Source: Bacteroidia bacterium (lineage in GTDB: Bacteria > Bacteroidota > Bacteroidia > Bacteroidales > VadinHA17). From it: 38,326 nucleotides of DNA. Shown here piece after piece: positions 25,752-34,611 of this stretch. The position numbers and the translations under genes are program-made. The notes under the pieces are model-generated. The model was not told the DNA's origin and made no database searches. It was given only the letters and a program-made list of their open reading frames with translations. The DNA lies in the NCBI GenBank assembly GCA_026391595.1, contig JAPLDY010000207.1:2778-41103 (forward strand), in the 5' to 3' direction. The stretch's first letter is position 1; every line of letters starts with the position of its first letter.

Positions 25752-26480
25752 TTATTTTAGATTTCTTATTCTAACTTCAATTCCCGTACCCTTTAAAAGT
25801 TCAATTATTTTATCGGTGTTTGTATCTCCAAAATGGTAAGGGTATAATATCCCCGGATTGAAAGCCAGGGCAGCATCTGCAACCATCTCAGGTGTCATCG
25901 TATAGGGCAGGTTCATTGGCAGAAAAGCAACATCTATGTTTTTCAAAGCTTTCATTTCGGGTGTATTTTCTGAATCACCGGCAACATAGATTCTCTTATC
26001 GCCGATTGAAAGAATAAAACCTATCCCGTTGTCTTTTGGATGAAAAGGCTGGCCCATTGCCCTCAAATTAACGATATTGTATGCAGGGACTGCTTCTATT
26101 GTTATACCTCCTGCAATGTTCGTATCTCCGGCTTTCATCGCCTTTGCCCATTTGACCTGTGAAACAACTTTTTCCGTTGAGTAGAAGATAGTTTCATCTT
26201 TACGAAGCCTGGCAATAAGGTCAGCATCGAGGTGATCGGAATGTTCATGTGTTACAAGGATCAGGTCGGCTTTAGGACGATTATCATAGTTACCCGAGCT
26301 GCTGACAGGATCGACATAGATAATGTAATTGTTCAGTTTAAACATAAGAGACCCATGTCCTATGAAATGCATTTCAACATCTCCTGCAGATGTAGGGTAA
26401 GTGTCAAAAGCAGGATATTTCTGTGAATAAGACGAAATTGTCATAGCAATAAAGATTATAAAGAAGATTTTTCTTTTCAT
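25752..26480 (-). CDS. secreted metallo-beta-lactamase-fold hydrolase (UlaG-like)
   Basis: A 242-residue MBL-fold protein with a signal peptide (KRKIFFIIFIAMTISSYSQ). The metal motif is THEHSDHLDAD, with further ligands expected in VAGDSE and the late YPYHFGDTN. The fold start VEMHFIGHGSLMFKLNNYIIYVDPV is typical of UlaG/YtnP-like hydrolases, which cleave lactones or phosphoesters, or have unknown substrates. The ATG at 26478-26480 fits the signal peptide best; another ATG at 26499-26501 would add MTNTCRN. The sensor-phosphatase gene ends 27-48 nt upstream, so the two are likely co-transcribed. A periplasmic site of action is inferred from the signal. Confidence 0.87.
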   Translation of the reverse strand: MKRKIFFIIFIAMTISSYSQKYPAFDTYPTSAGDVEMHFIGHGSLMFKLNNYIIYVDPVSSSGNYDNRPKADLILVTHEHSDHLDADLIARLRKDETIFYSTEKVVSQVKWAKAMKAGDTNIAGGITIEAVPAYNIVNLRAMGQPFHPKDNGIGFILSIGDKRIYVAGDSENTPEMKALKNIDVAFLPMNLPYTMTPEMVADAALAFNPGILYPYHFGDTNTDKIIELLKGTGIEVRIRNLK

Positions 26481-26528
26481 ATTCCTGCATGTGTTTGTCA
26501 TGATACCTTAGGAATGTCTTGAAGGAAA

Positions 26529-29500
26529 TCATTCGGTTCTGATTCCCATCACAAGTATATCGTCAATCTGAGGACAATGGCCCATCCAATCCTTGAGATT
26601 TTTCTCCAGCAGCTCCTTTTGCCTGGTCATAGGATAATCCTGGATTTCCAGGAGAAGCCTCTTGAAGTTCTTCTTCATGAACTTACGTCCATGCTCGCCT
26701 CCGAACTGGTCTATATAGCCATCAGAAAACATATAATATGATATCCCCTTCTCAAGATTCCAATCGTAGAATACAAAGTCCTCATTCATGCGCGAAGAGA
26801 TTCCTATCGGCATCTTGCTTGCATATATCGTTTCAAGGAGATATTTGCCGTTCGACATCGAACCATCTGGCTTCTCAACTGATTCGTCATCATATTTTGC
26901 AACTTCATGCTCTGCCAGTTTTCTCACTTTGAAGCATGGGTTATAAGCTCCCGAGAATTCAATTCTCTTTGAATTAAAATCTATTACCAGTATCGCCATA
27001 TCCATTCCGTCCTTGGCTTCGTCATCACCGCCTACCTGCTTCAGGGAGTCCGTCACATGAAGACGGAGCTGGTTCAGGATGAAATCGGCACGGGGTGCTG
27101 CTTCCTTGTCGATTATCTCATCGAGGAACGACATTCCGAGGAGGCTCATGAATGCTCCAGGCACGCCGTGTCCGGTGCAGTCGGCAGCAACAATATAGAG
27201 TCTTTCAGACTTCTTTGTCATCCAGTAAAAGTCGCCGCTGACGATATCTCTTGGTTTGAAGAGAACAAAATAATTCTTGATATTTTCCGAGAGTATTGCT
27301 TCAGAGGGCAGGAGAGCCATCTGTATACGGCTTGCATAATGGATGCTTGATTCGAGTTCTTCCTTCTGTTTTACGACAACGGCGGTACGTTCTGCCACGA
27401 TACCTTCAAGGCGGATATTCTCGTTCTTAAGCCGCTTCGTGTATGCCATAATGATACCAATGACCGAAAGTACTGCAGCAACAGCATACAGGAAGATCAT
27501 CCAGGGAGTCACATACCATGGTTTCATTATATTAAAACTGTATGAGGCTTCCTGTGATTCAATCTCGGTCATGGTTTTTGCTTTAACCCTGAAAGTATAT
27601 TTGCCAAAGGGCAGGTTGGTGAAGTCTTTATACCTTATATTTTCCCAGTTCGACCATTTATCCTCAAAACCCTCCAGCTTATAGCAATAGAGAGTTGCTT
27701 CTTCTTCGATCATGTACGGAGTGGTCCAGTAGAATGAAGGTGAATTGAATTTATATTTGAACTCCGGGGTTTTCTGAGAAGAATTCGATCCAACAGGATA
27801 TCTTCTCCCATTGTCAGCAGTCCTGAAAAATGTTTCATCCATTATGAGTGAATCGTCACCATGAGCCGACAGGACAATTTTTGACAGATAAGTCTGAACA
27901 GCAGGAAGCATATTACTAATCTTTGAATTATCAATAACATAAATGCTCTTCGCTTTGGCAAACCAGTCGCGTCCTTCGACTGAAGAAATTGACATATACT
28001 TGACACTTGGAATAATAGATAATGCTCCGCCTTTCAACATAGAAATCGAGTCATTCGATTTTTTGAACATAATATCATAATACTTCTCCTCGCTTGTCGA
28101 AATCCAGATATTACCTGAAGGCGATTCATAAAAGGCGTCTACACTCCTGTTTTTAGAATAACCTCCGGTGATTTCGTCGCAAGGTATCCATTTATCAGTC
28201 TGCGTGTTTAGCTTAAATAGTCCTCTTGTTGTAGCAAGGATAAAATCTCCATTGTATTCTGTCAGGTTGTTTAATCCACCGTCGGGAATTCCGCTGTCGG
28301 TTGTATATTGTTCTGGTATGGTATCATTAAAAGGTACCTTATAAACACGCTCAGGGTATGATGTCAAAATAAGCAAGTCCCCGTTTTTCATCTCGCAATA
28401 ATTGGCAGTCAGGGCGTTAATCTCTTTAATCTTACCATATTCATGCCATTTTCCTGACTTGTAATCTACTATTAGTATCAAACCTTTGGTCAATCCGAAA
28501 TAAAACCGGGATTTATTTATACCAGACTGGAATATTGTCCTGGTAGGATCGCGCGTCACTGAAAGTAGCAGGGACTTATTATTAGGGAATACCTGGTAAA
28601 CACCATCGAAATTTGAGGCTGCAAGCAGGAAACTATCATTGTCGAATTTAACAACATCTACATTAAAAATTTGCTGTGTGCTTATGTTATCAAGCTTCTT
28701 GAATATTCTTTCACCGTTTTCATCTGTCGAACTTTTATATAAACCAAGATCGGTTGCAACGTACGCTGATCCGTTAAAATTGCAAAAACTATTTACGCTT
28801 GCATCAATCCCTGATTTCTCTGAGAAATAGGTATAAGGCAGATTCAGATATATCTTTGATATAGAGGCTGTTACAGATATCCATAGTTCGGAGATATTAT
28901 CAGGATCTGAGTACATTGCAGAAACCAGATTATCGACCATCTTTGTATTTGAGCTTGTATAATGACCTGCAATGCTTCCGTCATGGTTGATTACATAGGC
29001 TCCATCACCATATGTTCCCAGTGCTATTTCTCCGGAATGAAGCTTTAATGCAAAATATATTTGGGATTCTTTTAGCCTGTTGAACAATTTTCTCTCGACA
29101 AAAGAGCTGTCGATGGCGCCGGTCGAATAATCAAGAATATAGATGCCTTTATCCAAAGTACCGACAATCACCTTCTTGTCGGCATAAGGAAGAACGGTAA
29201 TGCTCTTCTTATATTTAAAGAATTCACCACCTGTCAATTGTGATAATCTGTTACCATCGAATTCCACAAGTCCTAAGATATTGCTTGCCAATATAATTTT
29301 GTTATCAATTAAAAACATTCTCAGAAATTGCCTGTATCCAAGTTTCCGTAGGTTAATATAACTTAAACTATCCTTCTGTATGTCGTAGATTATAATTGAT
29401 CTTTCGCTCATGAAATAGACTTTGGAATCTTTAATTACAATCGATTGAAGAGTTCCAATTGTCATCACAGAATCCTTTCCACCAATTTCCAGTGAAGGGT

Positions 29501-29909
29501 CACATGTAATATAGCTTGTTATATCATTTGCAGGGCCGAGACTATCAACCAGTGATTTGTAAACCCTTTTTCCATTAGGGTCCGGTTCTATATATCCGAA
29601 TTCATTTGTACCGCCAACATAGATAATTCCATTTTCGTCAATTCCCAGCGATCTGGCATCTGAAGGATTATTCCGGTTCATTGGTATTGATGTCCATCGT
29701 GTTCCATCATATCTGAGTACCATGTTATTGTCGTTGCCAAAATACATGGCTCCGAATTTATCCTTGACTATCGACCAGTTATATTGCTCTGCACCCGGGA
29801 TGACCTGCATGCTGTAACTCTTTGAATCAGGTGTTCCAAATTTGTTAATCTGGGCGAACAAACCTGTCACAAGAGTGTTTAGAATTAAGATAACAATAAA
29901 TCGTTTCAT
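26529..29909 (-). CDS. envelope sensor with beta-propeller and Y_Y_Y domains fused to SpoIIE/PP2C serine phosphatase
   Basis: A 1126-residue inner-membrane protein. After a signal peptide (to about residue 19) comes a long two-component-type propeller region (about 20-690) with repeated reg_prop-like blocks such as SLGIDENGIIYVGGTNEFGYI and SGNIWISTS, then a Y_Y_Y domain (about 715-790, ENIRYKDFTNLPFGKYTFRVKA). One helix follows (801-823, WMIFLYAVAAVLSVIGIIMAY), then a coiled coil (ERTAVVVKQKEELESS) and a PP2C/SpoIIE phosphatase (about 870-1126) with SGDFYW, DCTGHGVPGAFMS, DMAILVIDF and QIDDILVMGI carrying the metal-binding Asp residues. It resembles hybrid two-component propeller sensors but has a phosphatase in place of a histidine kinase, so it likely feeds an anti-sigma/anti-anti-sigma switch. 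The ligand is unknown. The C25 protease gene is divergent. Confidence 0.93.
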   Translation of the reverse strand: MKRFIVILILNTLVTGLFAQINKFGTPDSKSYSMQVIPGAEQYNWSIVKDKFGAMYFGNDNNMVLRYDGTRWTSIPMNRNNPSDARSLGIDENGIIYVGGTNEFGYIEPDPNGKRVYKSLVDSLGPANDITSYITCDPSLEIGGKDSVMTIGTLQSIVIKDSKVYFMSERSIIIYDIQKDSLSYINLRKLGYRQFLRMFLIDNKIILASNILGLVEFDGNRLSQLTGGEFFKYKKSITVLPYADKKVIVGTLDKGIYILDYSTGAIDSSFVERKLFNRLKESQIYFALKLHSGEIALGTYGDGAYVINHDGSIAGHYTSSNTKMVDNLVSAMYSDPDNISELWISVTASISKIYLNLPYTYFSEKSGIDASVNSFCNFNGSAYVATDLGLYKSSTDENGERIFKKLDNISTQQIFNVDVVKFDNDSFLLAASNFDGVYQVFPNNKSLLLSVTRDPTRTIFQSGINKSRFYFGLTKGLILIVDYKSGKWHEYGKIKEINALTANYCEMKNGDLLILTSYPERVYKVPFNDTIPEQYTTDSGIPDGGLNNLTEYNGDFILATTRGLFKLNTQTDKWIPCDEITGGYSKNRSVDAFYESPSGNIWISTSEEKYYDIMFKKSNDSISMLKGGALSIIPSVKYMSISSVEGRDWFAKAKSIYVIDNSKISNMLPAVQTYLSKIVLSAHGDDSLIMDETFFRTADNGRRYPVGSNSSQKTPEFKYKFNSPSFYWTTPYMIEEEATLYCYKLEGFEDKWSNWENIRYKDFTNLPFGKYTFRVKAKTMTEIESQEASYSFNIMKPWYVTPWMIFLYAVAAVLSVIGIIMAYTKRLKNENIRLEGIVAERTAVVVKQKEELESSIHYASRIQMALLPSEAILSENIKNYFVLFKPRDIVSGDFYWMTKKSERLYIVAADCTGHGVPGAFMSLLGMSFLDEIIDKEAAPRADFILNQLRLHVTDSLKQVGGDDEAKDGMDMAILVIDFNSKRIEFSGAYNPCFKVRKLAEHEVAKYDDESVEKPDGSMSNGKYLLETIYASKMPIGISSRMNEDFVFYDWNLEKGISYYMFSDGYIDQFGGEHGRKFMKKNFKRLLLEIQDYPMTRQKELLEKNLKDWMGHCPQIDDILVMGIRTE

Positions 29910-29943
29910 ATATTTTCAGACCTTCATGTATGAAAAATAAACA

Positions 29944-29974
29944 TAAAAATACGAATCTTATTATTTTAATCAAA
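29944..29974 (-). promoter_or_regulatory. possible promoter for the sensor-phosphatase gene
   Basis: On the minus strand TTTG (29974-29971) is followed after 19 nt by TATTTTTA (29951-29944), one base off the TAnnTTTG consensus. Transcription would begin about 25-30 nt before the ATG at 29909. Confidence 0.4.
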
Positions 29975-30059
29975 TTTATTGACCCCTGATTCGTTATATA
30001 ATGTAATTTTAATAACTTTCCGGGGGAATTTAGGGTACAGCGTTAATCAATTAACACTG

Positions 30060-33000
30060 ATGCGTTTAGGGTTACACAGACAAGGTATTCTACTGGTATT
30101 GGTTATGATTATTTCAACGTCAGCGTTTAGTCAGACGCTGAAAGATCATAAATACAGTCTTGGAACCGGTATGCAGAACAGCGATATTGTTGCCACAGAC
30201 AACTCCCTTATCATAAATTATTCAATATCAGAGCTTGACGCTGAAAGCTTCATAACTGAAGACGGCAAATGGTTCCGGATAGGCATTCCCGGACATATTC
30301 CTGCATCTGATATCGGTAAACCGGAACTTCCTGTATTTTCAAGACTTATCGTTATACCTGATGGTTATACTTATAAAGTGAGGATATCCGATATAAACTC
30401 CTCTAAGATAAGGCCATATGCCAAAAGGATAAAGGGCGATCTCTATCCGGTTCAGGAAGGTGAGACGAAGGATATGCAGAGGGATAAACCTCAGTTCAGG
30501 ATAGATAAAGCGGTTTATGCAGAGCGGAAATTCATAAAATCAGACACAGTGAAGATTGAGCCGCTGGGAAGAGCAAGAGGAAAGAACCTTGCTACCCTCT
30601 CAATTTATCCGGTAAGATATAATCCTCACTCTAAAGTGCTCGAGGTAATTACATCAATGAAGATTGATATAATATTTACTCCCACCGGAGTAACAAGTAA
30701 GAAATCATTATTTCCTGAATCAGTTCTTTTTGGCAATCAGCTTGAAAAGGGAACTCTTAATTATAATCCGGAAAACCTTATCACAGGCTATTCAGATAAG
30801 CCAGTGAGAATGATCATTTTGACAGATACTGCATTCAGGAAGAACCTTGAACCATTCATCAGGTGGAAAAAACAGAAGGGATTCAAGCTTGACATCCTCT
30901 ATACAGGTGCCGCTTTTGCTGGCAGCAACTATATAGATATAAAGAAATCCATTGCTGCGATATATAATTCATCTACTGCAGATAATCCTCCTCCTGAATA
31001 TCTTCTGATAGTCGGTAACACAACAAAGATCCCATACTATGGAACCGGAAGCATCACAGATCTCTATTACGGTGAATTTGACGGCGGCGGCGATTATATT
31101 CCGGAGATGTTCATCGGCAGACTGCCTGTTGCTGACGCTAATGATCTTAAAACAGTGGTAAGCAAGATACTGCAGTATGAAAAATATGAATTTGCCGATA
31201 CCAATTTATTTCATTCCAACGCTCTGGCAACTGCAGGAATTGACGACAGCCATGCAACCTATATGAACGGCCAGGTAAATTACGTGGTATCAAATTATCT
31301 TTCACCCGCGAATAAAATTAATCAGTTCCACTTCCTTTATCCTAACGCAAAGAAGGACACAATCGTGAAGCTTATTAACCGGGGCTTATCATTCATAAAC
31401 TATACAGGACATGGATCAACTTCCGGATGGCTCTATCTGAATATCAACATTCCGGATACCGCCTCCTTTAAAAATAAAAATATGTATCCTTTTGTGATCA
31501 GCAATGCCTGTCAGACTTCCAGATTCAACACTTCATCTTTCGGCAACGCAATGGTACTGGCGAAGAAAAAAGGAGCGATAGGATACATAGGCGCATCTGC
31601 AGATTCGTACTGGGATGAGGAGTATTACTGGGCTGTGGGGGTGGGGCCTATTGCCCTCAATCCCACCTATGGATCAACCGGCCTCGGTGCCCTCGACCGC
31701 CTCTTTCATACCCATGGTGAAAGTGCGTCGGACTGGTATATCACCATGGGACAGGTGAATTATGCAGGGAACCTGGCTGTCAGCGGCAGTACAACCAGCA
31801 GGAAAAAATATTACTGGGAGATATACAATCTGGTTGGTGATCCAAGTGTCCTTCCGATAATAGGTACACCAGACACTTTTAAAATCACACTGCCCGACAC
31901 GCTTCCCAATAATCTGAAATCCTATTCACTTATTGCAGATCCTTTCTCCTATGTTGCCATATCACATTTCGACACTCTCTGGGATGCTTCTTACGTAAGT
32001 CCTTCAGGATCTGTCACACTTGATATGCCCGGTCTTACAAATGATTCATGCCTTGTCGTAATTACCGGACAGAATAAAATACCATTGATCAAAACTATTT
32101 ATTTCTCTGCAATAAATAAAGCTTACATTAATCTGTCAGGTACAGCTGTTAATGATTCTCTGGGAAATGATAACAGCATTGCAGACTACAACGAGACAAT
32201 CTTCCTGAAGCTGACCATAAGTAACCTGGGAAATCTTCCTGCCACCGGAGCCACAGCTGAGATCTCCTGCACATCGCCTTATGTTACAATTATTAATGGC
32301 AATGGCAATATTGGCACTCTGTTGCCCGAAACACAAAAGGTTCTGCATAAGGATCTTAAGTTCAGCATTTCAGGTAATGTACCTGATAATTCTGCGGTTA
32401 CTTTTGACCTTAAGATTAAATATGGAACAGTTGAAAAACTGTATAAAATTGATATCTATATCCACTCACCAAAACTTGAAATAGTTCACTATATCATCGA
32501 CGACACAGAAACCGGAAACGGCAATTTCCTGGCTGATCCGGGAGAGACTGTCAAATTCATATTCAGTGTGTTAAATCTTGGAAGCAGTAATACTTCCGGC
32601 CAGTTTTCCATTTCAAGCCCTGATCCGGAGATAAGCCTGATTGATCCCAGCAAGAACTCAGGCAATCTGACCTCAGGGGCGATGGTGCAGATCCCGCTTG
32701 AGGCAAAAATATCGTCTTCGGCAATTCCAGGAACGACCATAAATATCTTAGCTGACCTTAACTGTGATCCGTTCATTAAAAGTAAAAGCTTCTCATTCAG
32801 GATCGGGAAATTCCAGGAAACATTTGAATCTGCTTCATTCAAGATATTTCCATGGATAAATCTCAGCTCCAAACCCTGGACAGTCACCCAATTGACTCCC
32901 TATGAAGGGATAATAGCCGCAAAATCAGGCGCTATATCTGATAATCAATCAACAATTCTCGGAATAAAAGCTAACTACTCAAACGCCGACTCTTTGAGAT

Positions 33001-33854
33001 TTTTCTACAAGGTCTCATCAGAGACCAATTATGATAAGCTTATTTTCAAACTTAACAATGTCGAGACTTTCTCAAAGTCGGGAGAGACATCATGGACAAG
33101 AAAAGCTGTCGGTGTGCCGGCAGGTATAAATAAATTTGAATGGATATATAAGAAGGATGGTTCTGTATCTGCCGGATCAGACTGTGCATGGATAGATCTT
33201 ATAGACTTTACCGGTACCGGGACAGTAACTTACATTGCAAGGGATATAATGGCAGCGAGGCTTGTTTCACCAGTCCAGTCTGCTAATATGGATTTGGAGG
33301 AAGTTACTATCAAGCTGCTGAATCTTGGCCCGGATACGATACAGGGATTTAACCTGGCTTATTCCATAAATAATTCAATGCCTGTCATCCAGCATTTCAA
33401 AGACAAAATCATTTATAACGGCGATTCCGTCACGGTAACTTTCAATGCAGAGGCAGATCTATCTCATTATGGTGATTATGAACTTGTTGTATTCAGCTTT
33501 GCCAATAGTGATGATAATCTTAAAAATGATACGCTGAGAACAATCTTTAAGAACAGAACCAGGAGGCTTGGAGATAATGCAAGGATAGATGATGAGAATC
33601 CGTTGCACATTGGTCCGAATCCTTTTTCAGATGAACTCTACATATTAATTGAGTCAGAAAAGGGAGATACTGTTAATATTTCACTTGTAAATTCTGTTGG
33701 TAAAAAGGTAATCGACAGGAAAGAATATCATTTATCTTCTGGTGCAACTCAGCTCCAAATCAGCGGTGCAAAACTCGAACCTGCAGTGTATTATCTTATC
33801 ATTGAATTTCCAGGACGTACCGAGACCAGGAAAGTTATAAAGTTAAAATACTGA
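30060..33854 (+). CDS. C25 (gingipain-type) cysteine protease with type IX secretion sorting domain
   Basis: A 1264-residue exported protease. Signal peptide is near residues 1-25 (LHRQGILLVLVMIISTSAFSQ). A propeptide-C25-like region follows (IGKPELPVFSRLIVIPDGYTYKV, about 65-100). The caspase-like catalytic domain has the histidine in NYTGHGS at residue 451 and the cysteine in ISNACQTS at 484, the spacing and motifs of gingipains. Beyond about 620 come Ig-like/CARDB-like beta domains with IADYNETIFLKLTISNLGN and DPGETVKFIFSVLNLGS. The last ~85 residues (IGPNPFSDELYI to the C-terminal KVIKLKY) form a type A type IX sorting domain, so it crosses the outer membrane by T9SS. The ATG at 30060 is preferred to an in-frame TTG at 29979 because only it leads straight into a signal peptide. 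It looks like a secreted protease rather than the PorU sortase, which lacks this propeptide layout. Confidence 0.9.
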   Translation: MRLGLHRQGILLVLVMIISTSAFSQTLKDHKYSLGTGMQNSDIVATDNSLIINYSISELDAESFITEDGKWFRIGIPGHIPASDIGKPELPVFSRLIVIPDGYTYKVRISDINSSKIRPYAKRIKGDLYPVQEGETKDMQRDKPQFRIDKAVYAERKFIKSDTVKIEPLGRARGKNLATLSIYPVRYNPHSKVLEVITSMKIDIIFTPTGVTSKKSLFPESVLFGNQLEKGTLNYNPENLITGYSDKPVRMIILTDTAFRKNLEPFIRWKKQKGFKLDILYTGAAFAGSNYIDIKKSIAAIYNSSTADNPPPEYLLIVGNTTKIPYYGTGSITDLYYGEFDGGGDYIPEMFIGRLPVADANDLKTVVSKILQYEKYEFADTNLFHSNALATAGIDDSHATYMNGQVNYVVSNYLSPANKINQFHFLYPNAKKDTIVKLINRGLSFINYTGHGSTSGWLYLNINIPDTASFKNKNMYPFVISNACQTSRFNTSSFGNAMVLAKKKGAIGYIGASADSYWDEEYYWAVGVGPIALNPTYGSTGLGALDRLFHTHGESASDWYITMGQVNYAGNLAVSGSTTSRKKYYWEIYNLVGDPSVLPIIGTPDTFKITLPDTLPNNLKSYSLIADPFSYVAISHFDTLWDASYVSPSGSVTLDMPGLTNDSCLVVITGQNKIPLIKTIYFSAINKAYINLSGTAVNDSLGNDNSIADYNETIFLKLTISNLGNLPATGATAEISCTSPYVTIINGNGNIGTLLPETQKVLHKDLKFSISGNVPDNSAVTFDLKIKYGTVEKLYKIDIYIHSPKLEIVHYIIDDTETGNGNFLADPGETVKFIFSVLNLGSSNTSGQFSISSPDPEISLIDPSKNSGNLTSGAMVQIPLEAKISSSAIPGTTINILADLNCDPFIKSKSFSFRIGKFQETFESASFKIFPWINLSSKPWTVTQLTPYEGIIAAKSGAISDNQSTILGIKANYSNADSLRFFYKVSSETNYDKLIFKLNNVETFSKSGETSWTRKAVGVPAGINKFEWIYKKDGSVSAGSDCAWIDLIDFTGTGTVTYIARDIMAARLVSPVQSANMDLEEVTIKLLNLGPDTIQGFNLAYSINNSMPVIQHFKDKIIYNGDSVTVTFNAEADLSHYGDYELVVFSFANSDDNLKNDTLRTIFKNRTRRLGDNARIDDENPLHIGPNPFSDELYILIESEKGDTVNISLVNSVGKKVIDRKEYHLSSGATQLQISGAKLEPAVYYLIIEFPGRTETRKVIKLKY

Positions 33855-33899
33855 TAATCAGACAATCAAGTTGTCTTACCATATCAATTCAAATTCCCC

Positions 33900-34463
33900 A
33901 TGTCTGACTATATCCCAACCCGTGAAGATGCCCTGGAGCTGTTCAGAAAATACAACAAAACGGAGAGCCTTATGAAGCATGCCCTCGCGGTGGAAGGCGT
34001 AATGAGATATATGGCTGGAAAAGCAGGAGAGAATGAGGATAAATGGGGCATCATCGGACTGATCCATGATCTCGATTATGAGATGTACCCGGAACAGCAT
34101 TGTACCATGACAAAAGAAATACTGGAGGAGAACAATTGGCCGGAAGAGTATATCAGGGCAGTGCTGAGCCACGGCTGGGGTTTGGCTTCTGATATTGAGC
34201 CGGTTACAAAGCTGGAAAAAACGATCTTTGCAATTGATGAGCTCACTGGCCTTGTCACCACCAGCGCACTGGTCAGGCCTTCAAAGAGTGTCATGGACAT
34301 GGAAGCCCGTTCTGTAAAGAAGAAATGGACTGACAAAAGATTTGCAGCCGGAGTGGACAGGTCTGTTATCGAGAAAGGTGCGGAAATGCTTGGTGTAAGC
34401 CTCGATGATCTGATAACAGATTGTATAATGGGAATGCGGGAAGTGGCCGCGCAATTGGATTAA
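33900..34463 (+). CDS. HD-domain hydrolase
   Basis: A 187-residue cytoplasmic protein with an HD/HDIG-type phosphohydrolase domain. The first ligand histidine is in LMKHALAVEG near residue 24, the H-D pair is in GLIHDLDYEMYPEQH near residues 57-60, and later ligands fit VLSHGWG and AIDELTGLV. No signal peptide. Proteins of this size are often annotated as HDIG metal-dependent hydrolases, but the substrate is unknown. It begins 45 nt after the C25 protease stop and could be read through from it, though no functional link is visible. Convergent with the Gfo/Idh/MocA gene across a hairpin-rich gap. Confidence 0.87.
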   Translation: MSDYIPTREDALELFRKYNKTESLMKHALAVEGVMRYMAGKAGENEDKWGIIGLIHDLDYEMYPEQHCTMTKEILEENNWPEEYIRAVLSHGWGLASDIEPVTKLEKTIFAIDELTGLVTTSALVRPSKSVMDMEARSVKKKWTDKRFAAGVDRSVIEKGAEMLGVSLDDLITDCIMGMREVAAQLD

Positions 34464-34479
34464 AATAGCCACATGTACT

Positions 34480-34543
34480 CATCCCCCCGCCCTCCCGCTG
34501 AAGCGGGACAGGCCCTTCTCTGCTAAAGCAAAGAAGGGGGTGT
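34480..34543. repeat. C-run/G-run palindromic element, copy 5
   Basis: Located after the HD hydrolase. Outer CATCCCCCC and GGGGGTG ends flank two hairpins: TCCCGC (34493-34498) with GCGGGA (34503-34508), loop TGAA, and CCCTTCT (34513-34519) with AGAAGGG (34532-34538). It lies between convergent genes. Confidence 0.8.
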
Positions 34544-34567
34544 AATACACTGTAAATAAAATATATA

Positions 34568-34595
34568 CCTCCTTCTGGGTTTACCAAAGAGGAGG
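34568..34595. terminator. hairpin before the end of the Gfo/Idh/MocA gene
   Basis: CCTCCT (34568-34573) pairs with AGGAGG (34590-34595) and the inner GGT/ACC can extend pairing. It sits 16 nt from the stop of the minus-strand oxidoreductase, within the convergent gap. Flanks are AT-rich on both sides, as a two-way terminator would require. Confidence 0.5.
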
Positions 34596-34611
34596 ATAAT
34601 ATATAAATATT

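Noticed and set aside
29979-30059. TTG-initiated extension of the C25 protease
   Set aside because: It would bury the signal peptide behind 27 unrelated residues; the ATG at 30060 starts directly before it.
30060-33854. C25 protein as the T9SS sortase PorU
   Set aside because: The gingipain-like propeptide, multiple Ig-like domains and a complete type A sorting domain fit a secreted substrate better; no other T9SS core genes are nearby.
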